A stretch of DNA of 64,000 bases from Scalesia atractyloides (GCA_947069175.1 CAMTDV010000017.1:50415137-50479136); one strand, 5' to 3'. Shown: positions 47,179 to 59,647, counted from the stretch's first letter. The notes: generated from the sequence alone by a model not told the origin. Translations and numbers: made by a program.

Positions 47179-47512
47179 GAGTTAAATGTCATTTTATTTA
47201 TTGTGGTTAGTGTTATTTTCACAGTTTAGTCTAAAGGTTTTATTTTTTGTTTGTGAGTTCAAAAAAAGTTTCACTAACCCCATTTTAGTCCATTTGGTTA
47301 ACTTCATCCATTATTTTGTTAACGAAAAGGGTAATTCAGTCATTTTATATGGCCGAATTGCCCTTCCCGTTAATAAGAAAAATGGATGAAATTAACCTAG
47401 TGGACTAAAATGACAATGGTGAAGCCTTTTTGGACCCACAAATGAAAAATGGAACCTTTAAACTAAACTGATAAAATGACCCAAACCACATGAACCAAAT
47501 GACATTTAACTC
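47179..47512. mobile_element. Foldback MITE, about 334 bp
   Basis: Ends are inverted repeats: gagttaaatgtcattt at the left and aaatgacatttaactc at the right. Inner arms also pair over about 140 bp, for example agtttagtctaaaggttt against aacctttaaactaaact and attttagtccatttggttaac against gttaa/taacctagtggactaaaat. No coding capacity. Target duplication is unclear. Confidence 0.7.
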
Positions 47513-47771
47513 AAATTAATTATGCGTTGAAACTATTGTAATTAAGGGTAACATCTTGTGATTTTTTAAATAATATATGCGTTGATACTAAATATACGTT
47601 AGTATATTCACCAATAAAAACAATACTTCTGGATGAGAAATATATTCATCAACTAGTTAGTTCACGTGTATTACACGGATAAACTCACAATAAAATATAT
47701 TATTTAATATTGTTGACATAACTTTTTTTAATGAAACAAATGTTCAATTACTAAGGTAAATATTAAACTAC

Positions 47772-47985
47772 ACCGGATTGAAAGATTTGACTCTATCTCT
47801 GGTTTTTACTCTTGATAAAGCGACGTACAATGACGATGAGTGAAAACGGGTTGTTTCAAGTAAAAACCAACTTTAAATAGTGATTATCCTTAGCTTTTGT
47901 TCATTGTCATCGCGTAACATATAGCTAATGGAAATTGACTCATTTGAAATGTGAAAGTAATCTTTTGATCCGAAGGTATCAATTA
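47772..47985 (-). pseudogene. Helitron PIF1-type helicase, C-terminal fragment
   Basis: The minus strand encodes FQMSQFPLAICYAMTMNKS, then G and S separated by two TAA stops, then VGFYLKQPVFTH, and after a one-base deletion SLYVALSRVKTRDRVK. These are the last motifs of plant Helitron helicases (usual form: AMTINKSQGQ, PVFTHGQLYVALSRV). Both stops stand where glutamine codons are expected, consistent with C-to-T decay of CAA. The frame ends near 47772, about 115 bp before the 3' terminus. Confidence 0.82.
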
Positions 47986-49409
47986 AATCTAGGTAGCACA
48001 ACTATAAACACAATTTGATTCTAAAAATTTAAAACACACTAACTTTGATTTCATAATTTAAAAATAGTTCTAATGAATAACTAATAACTTGTAAAAAATG
48101 ACCTAATCACCTTAGTTATAAGCATTTTTGTACTCTTGATTACATGAGGTGTACTCTTTTACAAATAAAAAAAAACCAATCTTCAAGTCAGCTTTAATTA
48201 TGTTTTCTCAGCATTCACCAAAAGAATTTTTTTTAGCATAAATATTATAGACATGAACCAATGAAAAAGTACTTGGTATTAGAAACTCGGCAAGACTCAT
48301 TTTTTCTTGGTCTGGCACACCATACGACAACGTTTGGTATCGAACATAAACTCATCAGATGGTCAACGTATGATAGAAAAGATGTGGCGTATATGAGCTG
48401 CAATTGGCATAGGCTATGCTTGGCGTATCTTATGTTCAAGTCTGCCTCGTTTGCCAAAAGACATTTCATATAAGTAATTACATGTTAATCAGCATACTGA
48501 CTTTATAGACGATTTCGAAACAAATTGTTTGTGCAATTAATTTTTCGTAAATGATGTTTCCTTTATATCTTGTGAAGCCGTGTGGATAATAACCGATTTA
48601 TATATGAAACATAGTCTAAAAAGATATTCAAATAAGAAAAATATCAAACTCTTAAGAAGCAATATTGAAAAAGCAGTACGCTGGGTTAGCTACAAATGAA
48701 CAATCAATCATAGAAGTGTCAATATAAATTTTCGCCAAATCTAATTGCTTAATGGTATGTTAATTTTTGATTGTTAAGTTGTAATATACAGTCTATCGGA
48801 AAGACATGTATGAACCAACATCATTTTTATAGGAAGCAATATATAGCTAATGTTGTAAATCCTGAAGCATAAATGTGAGCTTCTTTTCTTCTTTCCCGTC
48901 TTTATTATCATTTTTTAGCTCAAAAGGAAAACTCTTAACCACAAAACCAATAACATCTACAAATAAAACAATATTAAATTAGAAAAAATGAACATTATAT
49001 AAATTAGATAGTAAAAATATCTTCAAAATACATATAGCAAATACCAATAGGACTTTTAAAACACTCATTGTCCTCGTTCAGTTCCTCTTCAACAGAAACA
49101 AAAGGAGAAAAGTTGAAGCCCCACTCAGAACCAACAACTTCATCGCAGGCAGAAACTATTCATTGTCGTTTAGATTACTATTACAAACTTGATTTTTTGT
49201 CGATTGTCACCTAACGATGGATTTTGAATTACCAAACAATGCTTCTCCTTCAACAGATGTTCATATTCCATTGTTGTTTTGGCTAACACAAAGCCTGCAT
49301 CTTAGTCCTCTGTGATAAAAAAAAACATTAGATACTTTAATTCACAAACAGATGTTCGTATTCCGTTGTTGTATGAAGTATTAATAAAAATAAATACATG
49401 TATACATAC

Positions 49410-49563
49410 TTGTTGGCGCATGAAAATCATATCATAACAATACACCTTTCGTGCATTGTTGAATGCAAGTCGAGTCCATAGTCTAACAATGCGGATTTTG
49501 ATGGTGTAGTCATCTTGGTTGAGATTCAAATTGTTTTAGGAAGGTGATGACTGGTTGTTCCAT
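49410..49563 (-). pseudogene. RPA1-like OB-fold first exon (Helitron-associated)
   Basis: ATG at 49563 gives MEQPVITFLKQF. After a frameshift it continues LNLNQDDYTIKIRIVRLWTR and YCYDMIFMR, the N-terminal OB-fold seen in plant RPA 70-kDa-like (DUF223) proteins. A donor-like gtatgt follows at 49409. RPA-like genes commonly travel with plant Helitrons next to the helicase. Later exons were not identified with confidence; a possible acidic piece lies at about 49045-49160. Frameshifted, so a relic. Confidence 0.65.
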
Positions 49564-50683
49564 TCTACATAACATGTGAAAAAGAAAAAGTTAGTAGCAG
49601 ATTATCATACGATAAACAAAAAGAAAAATATGATACTCAATCAGAATCAAGAAATGTATTGTGACTAAAAGTGTAGACTTAGCACGTGTATACAGACTTA
49701 GCAAGAGTTGTGAATACAATGCGATAACAAAGTTGTATTTATTTTAGTATATCGTAAACTATTTTTGGTCATTATATTTGCCAAATTGTTTGATTATAAT
49801 GAGATAATCGAAAAATCGAGAAATATAAAATATAGATTGAAACCGTAAAATGGTATTTTCCATATATATATACACACACACACACTTGAAAAAAATCATT
49901 TATTTTTTCATCAGATTAAATATTCATTCTATTACCATACTTGAAATACGAATTAGATAAAAAAATCAAATCAAATCAAATTTAAATTTAAAAGATCTTT
50001 CTAAAATATATAATCAACTTAAATCCTTTAAAACTAAATTTGTCATTTATGATACAAATCATGCTAAAATCAAATAACAATGTATTTTGGTTAAAAATAG
50101 AAATATATGCAAAATAAAGAAGGATGCTAAGATGAAGAAGAGAATTAAAGCAAAATAATATTTCCTCCTAAACCAAAGAAAAGTGGAGTAGGGAATTGCC
50201 ACATGGCAATAATATGCTTAAGTTGATGTTATGTGGCATAAGATTGTTTTGATTTATTATAATTTATAGATATACTAGGTTATCACCAGCGAATACTCGC
50301 GGGTCAGAAAATTTAATTTGCATTAATCGAATTAAGTCGTTAAATAAAATAAAAACACATGTTTTCAAACGTTCTTGATTAACACATTTGAGAGAGAGAG
50401 AATATGAACAAATTCGTTAGTTCTTGATGTTATTGTGATTGTGTGACATTTATCTCTCTAGTTATCTCTTCTTATATACATCCAAGTGGAAACCCTTGAT
50501 TAGATAGATAATAAGGGTAATTACGTCCATCAAATAATTACTAACTAATCTAATAAGGAATAGATATATTTTGATCAAATATACAATATAAATAATAATG
50601 ATAGTCTTCTAGTTAAAATAAAGTATGCTCATAAGACGTTGGCCAATCGTTTTTAATTGTACTCATTTAGACGTTTATATTAG

Positions 50684-50852
50684 GTGCGGCACCACCACCG
50701 GTTTTAGCAGCAACTGCAACACCACCACCACCAGATGGAACTAAAGCCAGCTTCTATTCTCTCTGCAAGCTATTAGTTCTGTGATATCTTTACCCTTGAC
50801 TTCCTTCGGTGACAAGTCAATTCTACCTTCAACTGCATCAGCTCTAACTACA
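50684..50852 (-). pseudogene. RPP2: Captured fragment: 60S acidic ribosomal protein P2
   Basis: The minus strand reads GRIDLSPKEVKGKDITELIA, then after a small frameshift LALVPSGGGGVAVAAKTGGGAA. This matches the middle of plant P2 stalk proteins (EVKGKD.TELIA..REKLASVPSGGGG) and the start of the alanine/glycine-rich hinge. The N-terminus and the acidic C-terminal tail are absent. It is a fragment, located near the 3' end of Helitron B. Confidence 0.82.
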
Positions 50853-51404
50853 GTTTAAAACTTAAAGATTACTTCAAATTTTGCACAAACCACATACATG
50901 AATTAGTTGAAGTAAAAATTATCACAACTAGCTCAAACAGATAGCACAACACATGTTTGTAAAAGAAAATTTAAAAATCTAAGCCAAACAAAAAAAGCTT
51001 CACTCATTACATCAACAAAAAAGTAATTTATCCTCTAAATGTAATGTAACCACTTTTTGTACTTGTAGAATGTTAAAACATGTTATCAAACATAATTTAC
51101 TAATTAATTATTTTACAAGAAACTAATGATGAGATTCAAGTTAGTCAAACACCATAGAACCAAGATTCGGCCTATATCAAAATGAGCCACTAAGCAATCT
51201 GATTGAATTTAAGTTTAATCATAATAAGCTTAGATTCAAGAAATCTTTAAATCTTTACTTTATGCTATTTTCTATACATGAATAGATCTTGGTGCAAAAT
51301 TATTCAAGAAATGAATAATAATTTCAAATATGGAAGTCGGTAGAATTGAGTTTAAAAGTCAAACAACAAAAAAGAAGTTAAGAACACATAAATTAAATGA
51401 TGAC

Positions 51405-51860
51405 CTTATAAGCATTAGGCACAAGCTCATGTAGAGCTGTCATATTCTGGTTAATCCTTTCTCTTCTTCGCTAGAATAACGATATATCACATAAGATCAC
51501 ATTTAGAGGTTCAAAATTTTCAACTTTTAGTACCTTTTCTTTTACAAAATGAACTTACAAACAACTTACCCGTTCGGACTGGTTATGAACAATAGCAGCT
51601 CTACTTCTCCTACTCGACCGACCGAACTGTTTCATCCTTAGTCCTGCATTCTTCTTCTTTATTTTCGTGTTCAAAGTCAAGAACATTTAAACAACCAACA
51701 TAATATGCTTGTAAGAGGTTTATTTATTAATTAAAGGTTTGAAAATATTTACCCATCCTTGACAAGCGGAATCATCACCACTGTTTTTACTCTTCAAGCT
51801 ATGGCGAGTCGGATGAAGGCCATGTCATCATAGTAGTGTCATTATCTTTGCTCAACTCCA
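51405..51860 (-). pseudogene. Captured fragment: PIF-type bHLH transcription factor
   Basis: Three exon pieces on the minus strand. About 51850-51755: DTTMMTWPSSDSP then, after a frameshift, SLKSKNSGDDSACQG, the conserved block before the bHLH in PIF proteins. 51570 to about 51650: RRSRAAIVHNQSER, ending at a GT donor (51569). 51405-51470: a 66-bp exon RRRERINQNMTALHELVPNA(YK), bounded by AG and GT. The E-box-contact residues H, E and R of the basic region are present. VHNQSER resembles the PIF7/PIF8/UNE10 group. Intron positions fit PIF genes, so genomic DNA rather than cDNA was captured. No later exons seen. Confidence 0.82.
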
Positions 51861-52329
51861 AAGCACAAATCCAAACACCTTGTTACAACTCTTTCCATCC
51901 TACACAATGGACAATTCTACACATGATCAAAAGCAAATTAATTACATTTCTTTTTCATAATGCATGATAACGAAAGGGAAACTTATGTAACATCAATTAA
52001 AAATCTTTTTTCAGACATAACTTGTAAAGTGCATACTTTTGCCCATGATAATTTCCCTATTTTTTTAATGAACTAATACAGTCATACCCTGTTAAGCAAT
52101 TTATACTATACTAATTTGTTTAGATATACACTGCTAAAGTAAAACATCAATTGCATAATCAAAAGCACCAAAGCAATTCATACTCCCTAAAAAAGGCCAA
52201 ATCCATAATTTATTACGGGAAAATAGACAAACCTGCTTGAGATGAGTATCTCATGTTAAAACACAAAATCACCTCATTAAAGTTCAAATTGCCCACAATC
52301 ATTTACCTTAACACAGAAAGAAATGCACC

Positions 52330-52440
52330 TGATCTTGCAAACAAACATATTTACTCACCGTCTCACAGTTCTTGTGAACGGTATGGCGACCACTAAACAT
52401 GGCAGTGAGCATCAACCGAGGCTCCATATTAGTTAGGCTA
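52330..52440 (-). pseudogene. Unidentified exon-like segment in Helitron B
   Basis: Between an AG (about 52453) and a GTGAGT-like donor (about 52360) the minus strand is open with NMEPRLMLTAMFSGRHTV. Another small AG/GT-bounded piece encoding DIVIFLTNMFAK is at about 53302-53338. I do not recognise either; they may be further captured exons. Confidence 0.3.
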
Positions 52441-53936
52441 TGAACAATTCTGCAAAATATGCTCCACATGTAGATAACAAACCCAAATCAAATGAATCTA
52501 GTCTCATGTCTTATTCATTTAGTACAAAATTCATGCTACCTATTAGATACTAATTTTAACCCTAAATCGAATCAAAATGGGTACATACACAATTTCTTTA
52601 ACCAAATACGTGAGTGTAGAATTTACAAACAATTATACGTGTGATTTCTTGTAATCTCATAAAAAAGAAGGGAGAATAGCCTAGGATATTAAACGAAAGC
52701 ATAAGTTAAAATTATAAACCATTTAATCTTACCAATTGAAGAAATATATTCTTTGTTAGTGATTTAGGGTTCAGTGATGTCAACATCCACGCCACCATCA
52801 CCATCGTTGAATACGGCCTCACACATCTGTGTGTGTATATATATATTAAATAATGAATAATGTGTGATGAATAAGGTATATTAATTAAATTTTAATAACA
52901 TCTTGAAAATTAAAAATACTTTTCAAATATATGACAAAGAAAACAAACTTGATCATGTTTTCCATACGAACAAACTGCCATATCAACCAGCCAAGTTTTC
53001 ACGTCTAATTTATAACGTTAATAAAACAAATGCATACTTGCATTCTTAAGATGGAAAAAAAGGCTTGTGAGTTTGTTGTGAGTAGTATCAAGGAACTATA
53101 TCCCATATAATAATTTTACGGATAAAGAAAGGGAAATGACACTAAACGTTTTAAACAAATAGTTTATACAGTAAGCGTTTTAAACAAATAATTTATATTT
53201 TCATATTATAATGAAAAATTAACTCGTGTGAGAATAACTCTTAATAGTTGTAATTTACTCACATCAAGATAATGAACATATGCATAAAGAAAATCCATGG
53301 GGTTGTACCTTGGCAAACATATTGGTGAGAAAGATTACGATGTCCTGCAACAACATTTGAATTATTAGCAATGTCAAAACCATTACTACCATATAAAAAA
53401 ATACCCAATTTTCATTGTTCATTTTACAGGTGAAAATTTCAAGAGTATATATTGATAATTGAATAGAAGTAAAGATTATTTGGCATAGTACTTTCTTGAA
53501 GCATTTGAGATAAATGATTATTAAAGTTCAAAAAAATTCAAAAATCTAAATATTTTGAATAAGGGTCATCAATACACTTTTTTTGTTTAATTATATAAAT
53601 ATTTTTAAGTTATCATTACATAACTAAAAAAATTGAAATGCAACATTTTCGCAAACACTTTTGACTTTTATATCACAAGATCCTAGTTTATGCCACAAAA
53701 AATGGTCCACAAGATAATCCTTGTGTACTGAATACTCCAAACATCCATGTATTTTATTAAATAATCCAAATATAAACATTTTTGTTAAATATAATAAAAA
53801 GATCAAATTTTGATAAATACTAATATGGACCCAAAAAACGAAAGTACCTGAGTTCCAAGCAACTCCGTGAGTTGCACATTTTAGGGTTTGAGCAGTATAT
53901 CTTTGGTTCTAATGAAAACAATAAAATTTAAAGAAA

Positions 53937-54075
53937 ACTTGGCGCACGCAATAGATATTGCAACACCATGGTGGCCAATAACTATTTCTATTATAATACT
54001 TGTTCGGCCCATCTGTTTCGCCAGAATTGCTTGAGCAACAACATTGTTCATCTTGTATGATGCACCATGGCTTAT
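53937..54075 (-). pseudogene. Captured fragment: tryptophan synthase beta subunit
   Basis: The minus strand reads HGASYKMNNVVAQAILAKQM then GRTSIIIEIVIGHHGVAISI and ACAKF. This follows tryptophan synthase beta (usual form TGAHKINNAVAQALLAKRLGK.RIIAETGAGQHGVATAT.CARFG). The PLP lysine position in the HKINN context reads YKMNN, so the lysine itself is kept, but the nearby ETGAGQHG loop reads EIVIGHHG. The piece is about 45 codons of a roughly 400-residue enzyme. It must be a non-functional capture. Confidence 0.78.
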
Positions 54076-54499
54076 GTACCTGTGTATTACACGAGTTGAA
54101 CAATTTTAACTATATTTATGACTCTACATATAAACAATATATAAATGGTATTACATTGTTTCAACTTTCAACATGTACAAAAAATACCACCTCTGACTAG
54201 CTACCTAACATACCAGACCTAACCGTTTTGCTGCAAATATAAAGTTCTCATTTGATTCATAGAACCCATGCCATAGGCCATAGGGTACGAGGAAAAAGAT
54301 TCCCTCAATAGTTAACTTCGACATTGCCATAATTTGTGTTATAATCTGTGCATCCACAATAACCATTAAAATGCAAAAGTAGAGCCTTAAGGGATGTTTG
54401 GCATTGCTTACTTTTTATCTTCTTATTGCTTTTTTATATAATTGGTTAGATAAAAGCACTTCCAACTACTTCTCAAAGTTCAAAACAACTTATTCCACT

Positions 54500-54690
54500 C
54501 ACAAATAACCAGACAAGCAATTCCAAACAAACTTAATGAAGGTGTAATCCCTTTTCATAGCTGGAATTAGATTTACTGGTTCAACAACACAAGCCCTTTT
54601 CACAGCATTAGCCATCTCAACATATAACTTTTCATATAATTTGGCTCTCAAACTATAGGTGGTATATGCTAAAAAGTCCAACACTTTTCA
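54500..54690 (-). other. Unidentified open segment in Helitron B
   Basis: The minus strand is open for about 61 codons with VEMANAVKRACVVEPVNLIP. I do not recognise it. It could be a further captured exon or chance. Confidence 0.25.
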
Positions 54691-54739
54691 CATCAAGTTT
54701 ATCATAAGAAAGGAACAAATAAAAGTAAGACACATAAAA

Positions 54740-57700
54740 TCATATTACAGAAACAAAGTTTATAAAAAACAAAAACATAACATTGTGCAACATGAAAATA
54801 TGCTCCTGTAAATATGAAATTACGCTTGAGGGAAAACAAAACCATAACTTCATTTTGAATCAGAGATTTAACAAATGCCATATATATTTCAGATCTATCA
54901 AATTCTTCATGAAATCAGAATTAGAAAATCAAAATTCAATAAAAAGTGTTAAAAGAGCAAGAGACAGTGTACATGGTAAGCTTCGTTGTTTTGATGAATC
55001 TGAACTCCACAATTGCCTCCTCTAACACATCCGGATGATACTAAAATTCAATAAAAAACAAACAACTATTAATAGCTGATTAATTCATACAAAATAAACA
55101 AAAAAATAAAAATTTAACAAATGCATCTACAAATCATCACCTTCAACGCTAGCTGTTTAAAGCCTTTCTTAACCTCAAATTGCTGACACATAAGCTCATA
55201 TTACTAAAACAAAGTTTATAAAAAGCAAAAACATAGCATAGTGCAACATGAAAATATGCTCCAGTAAAGATGAAATTATGCTTGAGTGAAAACAAAACCA
55301 TAACTTCATTTTGAATCAGAGATATAACAACTGTCATATATAATTCAGATCTAACAAATTCTTCATGAAACCAGAATTAGAAAATCAAAATTCAATAAAA
55401 AGTGTTAAAAGAGCGGGAGATAGTGTGCATGGTAAGCTTCGTTGCTTTGATGAATCTGAACTCCACAATTGCCTCCTCTACACACATCCGGATGAAACTA
55501 AAATTCAATAAAAAAACAAACAACTGTTAATAGCCAATTGATTCAAAGAAAATAAAAAAAAATTTAACAAATGCATCTACAAATTATCAACTTCAACGCT
55601 AGTTAACTAAAGGCCCTTTTAACCTAAGATTACCGACACATAAGCTCATATTACTGAAACAAAGTTTATAAAAAACAAAAACATAGAATCGTGCAACATA
55701 CATGAAAATATGCTCCAGTAGATGAAATTGTACTTGGGTGAAAACAAAAGCATAACTCCATTTTGAATCAGAGATATAACAACTATCATATATAGTTCAG
55801 ATCTAACAAATTCTTCATGAATCAGAATTAGAAAATCAAAATTCAATAAAAAGTGTTAAAAGAGCGAGACATAGTGTACATGGTAAGCTTCGTTGCTTTG
55901 ATGAATCTGAACTCCACAATTGCCTCCTCTACACACATCCGGATGATACTAAAATTCAATAAAAAACAAACAACTATTAATAGCCGATTAATTCAAACAA
56001 AATAAACAAAAAATAAAAATTCAACAAATGTATATACAAATCATCACCTTCAACGCTAGCTGTTTAAATACCTTTTTAACCTCAAATTACTGACACATAA
56101 GCTCATTTTACTGAAACAAAGTTTATAAAAAACAAAAACATAGCATAGTGAAACATGAAAATATGCTCCAATAAGATGAAATTATGCTTGAGTGAAAACA
56201 AAACCATAACTTCATTTTGAATTAGAGATATAACAACTGTCATATATAATTCAGATCTAACAAATTCTTCATGAAACCAGAATTAGAAAATCAAAATTCA
56301 ATAAAAAGTGTTAAAAGAGCGAGAGATAGTGTACATGGTAAGCTTCGTTGTTTTGATGAATCTGAACTCCATAATTGCCTCCTCTACACACATCCGCATG
56401 ATACTAAAATTCAATAAAAAACAAACAACTGTTAATAGCCAATTAATTCAAAGAAAATAAACAAAAAATAAAAATTTAACAAATGCATCTACAAATCATC
56501 ACCTTCAACGCTAGTTAACTAAACGCCCTTTTAACCTAAGATTACTGACACATAAGCTCATATTACTGAAACAAAGTTTATAAGAAACAAAAACATAGAA
56601 TCGTGCAACATGAAAATATGCTCCAGTAAGATGAAATTATGCTTGAGTGAAAACAAAACCATAACTTCATTTTGAATCAGAGATATAACAACTGTCATAT
56701 ATAATTCAGATCTAACAAATTCTTCATGAAACCTGAATTAGAAAATCAAAATTCAATAAAAAGTGTTAAAAGAGCGAGAGATAGTGTACATGGTAAGCTT
56801 CGTTGCTTTGATGAATCTGAACTCCATAATTGCCTCCTCTACACACATCCGGATGATACTAAAATTAAATAAAAAAATACACAACTGTTAATAGCCAATT
56901 AATTCAAAGCAAATAAACAAAAAATAAAAATTTAACAAATGCATCTACAAATCATCACCTTCAACGCTAGTTGACTAAACGCCCTTTTAACCTAAGATTA
57001 CTGACACATAAGCTCATATTACCGAAACAAAGTTTATAAAAAAAACAAAAGCATAGAATCGTGCAACATATATGAAAATATGCTCCAGTAAAGATGAAAT
57101 TATACTTGGGTGAACACACAAAACCATAACTCCATTTTGAATCAGAGATATAACAACTATCATATATAATTCGGATCTAACAAATTCTTCATGAAATCAG
57201 AATTAGAAAATCAAATCTAATAAAAAGTGTTAAAAGAGCGAGAGATAGTGTACATGGTAAGCTTCGTTGCTTTGATGAATCTGAACTCCACAATTGCCTC
57301 CTCTACACATATCCGGATGATACTAAAATTCAATAAAAAAACAAACAACTATTAGTAGCCAATTAATTCAAACAAAATAAACAAAAAATAAAAATTTAAC
57401 AAATGCATCGACAAATTATCACCTTCAACACTAGTTAACTAAACGCCCTTTTAACCTAAGATTACTGACACATAAGCTCATATTACTGAAACAAAGTTTA
57501 TAAAAAAACTAAAACATAGCATAACATGAAAATATGCTCCAATAAGATGAAATTATGCTTGAGTGAAAACAAAACCATAACTTCATTTTGAATCAGAGAT
57601 ATAACATGTGTCATATATAATTCAGATCTAACAAATTCTTCATGAAACCAGAATTAGAAAATCAAAATTCAATAAAAAGTGTTAAAAGAGGGAGAGATAG

Positions 57701-58890
57701 TGTACATGGTAAGCTTCGTTGCTTTGATGAATCTGAACTCCATAATTGCCTCCTCTACACACATCCGCATGATACTAAAATTCAAAAAAAAACAAACAAC
57801 TGTTAATAGCCAATTAATTCAAAGAAAATAAACAAAAAATAAAAATTTAACAAATGCATCTACAAATCATCACCTTCAACGCTAGTTGACTAAACGCCCT
57901 TTTAACCTAAGATTACTGACACATAAGCTCATATTACTAAAACAAAGTTTGTAAGAAACAATAACATAGAATCGTGCAACATACATGAAAATATGCTCCA
58001 GTAAAGATGAAATTATACTTGGGTGAAAACAAAACCATAACTTCATTTTGAATCAGAGATATAACAACTATCATATATAATTCAAATCTAAACAAATTCT
58101 TCATGAAACCAGAATTAGAAAATCAAAATTCAATAAAAAGTGTTAAAAGAGCGAGAGATAGTGTACATGGTAAGCTTCGTTGCTTTGATGAATCTGAACT
58201 CCATAATTGCCTCCTCTACACACATCCGGTTGCTTTGATGAATCTGAACTCCATAATTGCCTCCTCTACACACCTTCGGATGATACTAAAATTCAATAAA
58301 AAACAAACAATTGTTATAGCCGATTAATTCAATAAAACAAACAAAAAAATAAAAATTTAACAATTGCATCTACAAATCATCACCTTCAACGCTAGCTGTC
58401 TAAACACATTTTTAACCTCAGATTACTGACATATAAACTCATATTACTGAAATAAAGTTTATAAAACACAAAAACATAGCATCGTGCAACATACATGAAA
58501 ATATGCTTCAGTAAATATGAAATTATGCTTGAGTGAAAACAAAACCATAACTTCATTTTGAATCAGAGATATAACAACTATCATATATAATTCCGATCTT
58601 AAAATTCTTCATGAAATCAAAATTAGAAAATCAAAATTCAATAAAAAGTGTTAAAAGAGCGAGAGATAGTGTACATGGTAAGCTTCGTTGCTTTAATGAA
58701 TCTGAACTCCACAATTGCCTCCTTTACACACATCCTGATGATACTAAAATTCAATAAAAACAAAAAACTGTTATTAGCCGATTAATTCAAACAAAATAAA
58801 CAAAAATAAAAATTTAACAAATGCATCTACAAATCATCACCTTCAACGCTAGCTGTCTAAACACCTTTTTTAACCTCGAGTTGAGAAGCA
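54740..58890. repeat. Nine tandem copies of a 455-bp unit inside Helitron B
   Basis: The marker gtgttaaaagag occurs at 54946, 55402, 55853, 56308, 56763, 57227, 57679, 58140 and 58648. Steps are 456, 451, 455, 455, 464, 452, 461 and 508 bp. The last step is longer because about 47 bp (ttgctttgatgaatctgaac...) is duplicated at about 58200-58275. Copies are highly similar. On the minus strand each unit has a pyrimidine/AG acceptor-like ttgaattttag followed by an open stretch starting YHPDVCRGGNCGV in intact copies. Confidence 0.9.
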
Positions 58891-59646
58891 TCTGAATAAA
58901 TACTCAAAAACAAACATGAAAGTAATGAAAGATCAAGATACCTTTAAGTTAGATTGAAGAATCGGAGTGAAAATAACCACGTATCATGATGATCGAGTTG
59001 CAATGATTTCTGCCAGAAGAACAAAAACAAACAAAAGATTAACAACTATGATTTAACATATAAAACTAAAGAGACACCAAAAGAATCAACATACCTTGGA
59101 TTATAGTCGCTGAATCGCAGTGAACATCAACACAACGAACATGCATCAACAGTTTTGGTTTTCAGAACAAAAATTAAATCAACGAAAACATCAGGAACTT
59201 TGTAAAAGGATGAATCAAGGATAAACATTACAAAAAAATATACTGATGTAGTGAGTGATGATCAGAAAAACGATGAAGTTGTTGGTTCCTGCTAGGGTTT
59301 AGAGAGATAGGGAAAGATAATGGTCTCAGTTATAGAGGTTAGGTTTGAATAGAGACGCTGTCACGAAGAAGAATCCTGAAATTTCTTGATGAAGAAGATG
59401 AAGTTAGGGTTTGAATAGAGATGGTGTCACAAAGAAGAATCCTAAAATATATTGCATATCCGTTTTCATGAGATGGTGACCCATTCCGGCCTAAATAAAA
59501 AATGGATCCCGCCTCCTAAATGTGTAGAATTGCTTCCCTCCCAAAATCACCCTCTACTCCACCATAACATGCCACATCAGCAAAAAAACTCCACCATCAC
59601 ATGCCACATGGCCCAAATCATCTCATTTATTAATATATATATATAG
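58891..59646 (-). other. Helitron B 5' segment with leader-like sequence
   Basis: No coding region identified. On the minus strand the stretch contains aaccctagcaggaacc and several gt/ag-like pairs, like a plant gene's 5' UTR and first introns. It may be a captured promoter or transcript start that drives the downstream fragments. Weak evidence. Confidence 0.3.
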
Positions 59647-59647
59647 A

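Larger units (their letters stand above)
47653..50270 (-). mobile_element. Helitron A, 2.6 kb, with helicase and RPA remnants
   Basis: On the minus strand the 5' end is TCTATAAATTATAATAAATC at 50270, preceded by A. The 3' end is a short hairpin (cgtgtaatacacg, 47665-47677) followed by CTAG at 47656-47653 and T. TC start, hairpin, CTRR end and insertion between A and T are Helitron hallmarks. Inside, on the same strand, are a PIF1-type helicase fragment and an RPA-like OB-fold exon. Most of the Rep/helicase gene is missing, so it is non-autonomous. Confidence 0.75.
50275..59647 (-). mobile_element. Helitron B, 9.4 kb, carrying captured host-gene fragments
   Basis: On the minus strand the 5' terminus is A|TCTATATATATATATTAATA at 59647. 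The 3' terminus is a near-perfect hairpin (cccgcgagtattcgctgg, about 50289-50306) followed by CTAG at 50278-50275 and T. No helicase is seen, so it is non-autonomous. From 5' to 3' on the minus strand it holds a leader-like segment, nine tandem 455-bp units, unknown exon-like pieces, and fragments of tryptophan synthase beta, a PIF-type bHLH gene and RPP2. All are in the Helitron's own orientation. Its 3' end abuts the 5' end of Helitron A four bases away. Confidence 0.72.

Noticed and set aside
48245..48473. Open frames on both strands in Helitron A
   Set aside because: No motif recognised on either strand; could be eroded Helitron gene sequence, but not supportable.
54740..58890. 455-bp array as a centromeric or subtelomeric satellite
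   Set aside because: Only nine copies, lying wholly between Helitron ends, and near an active-looking gene.
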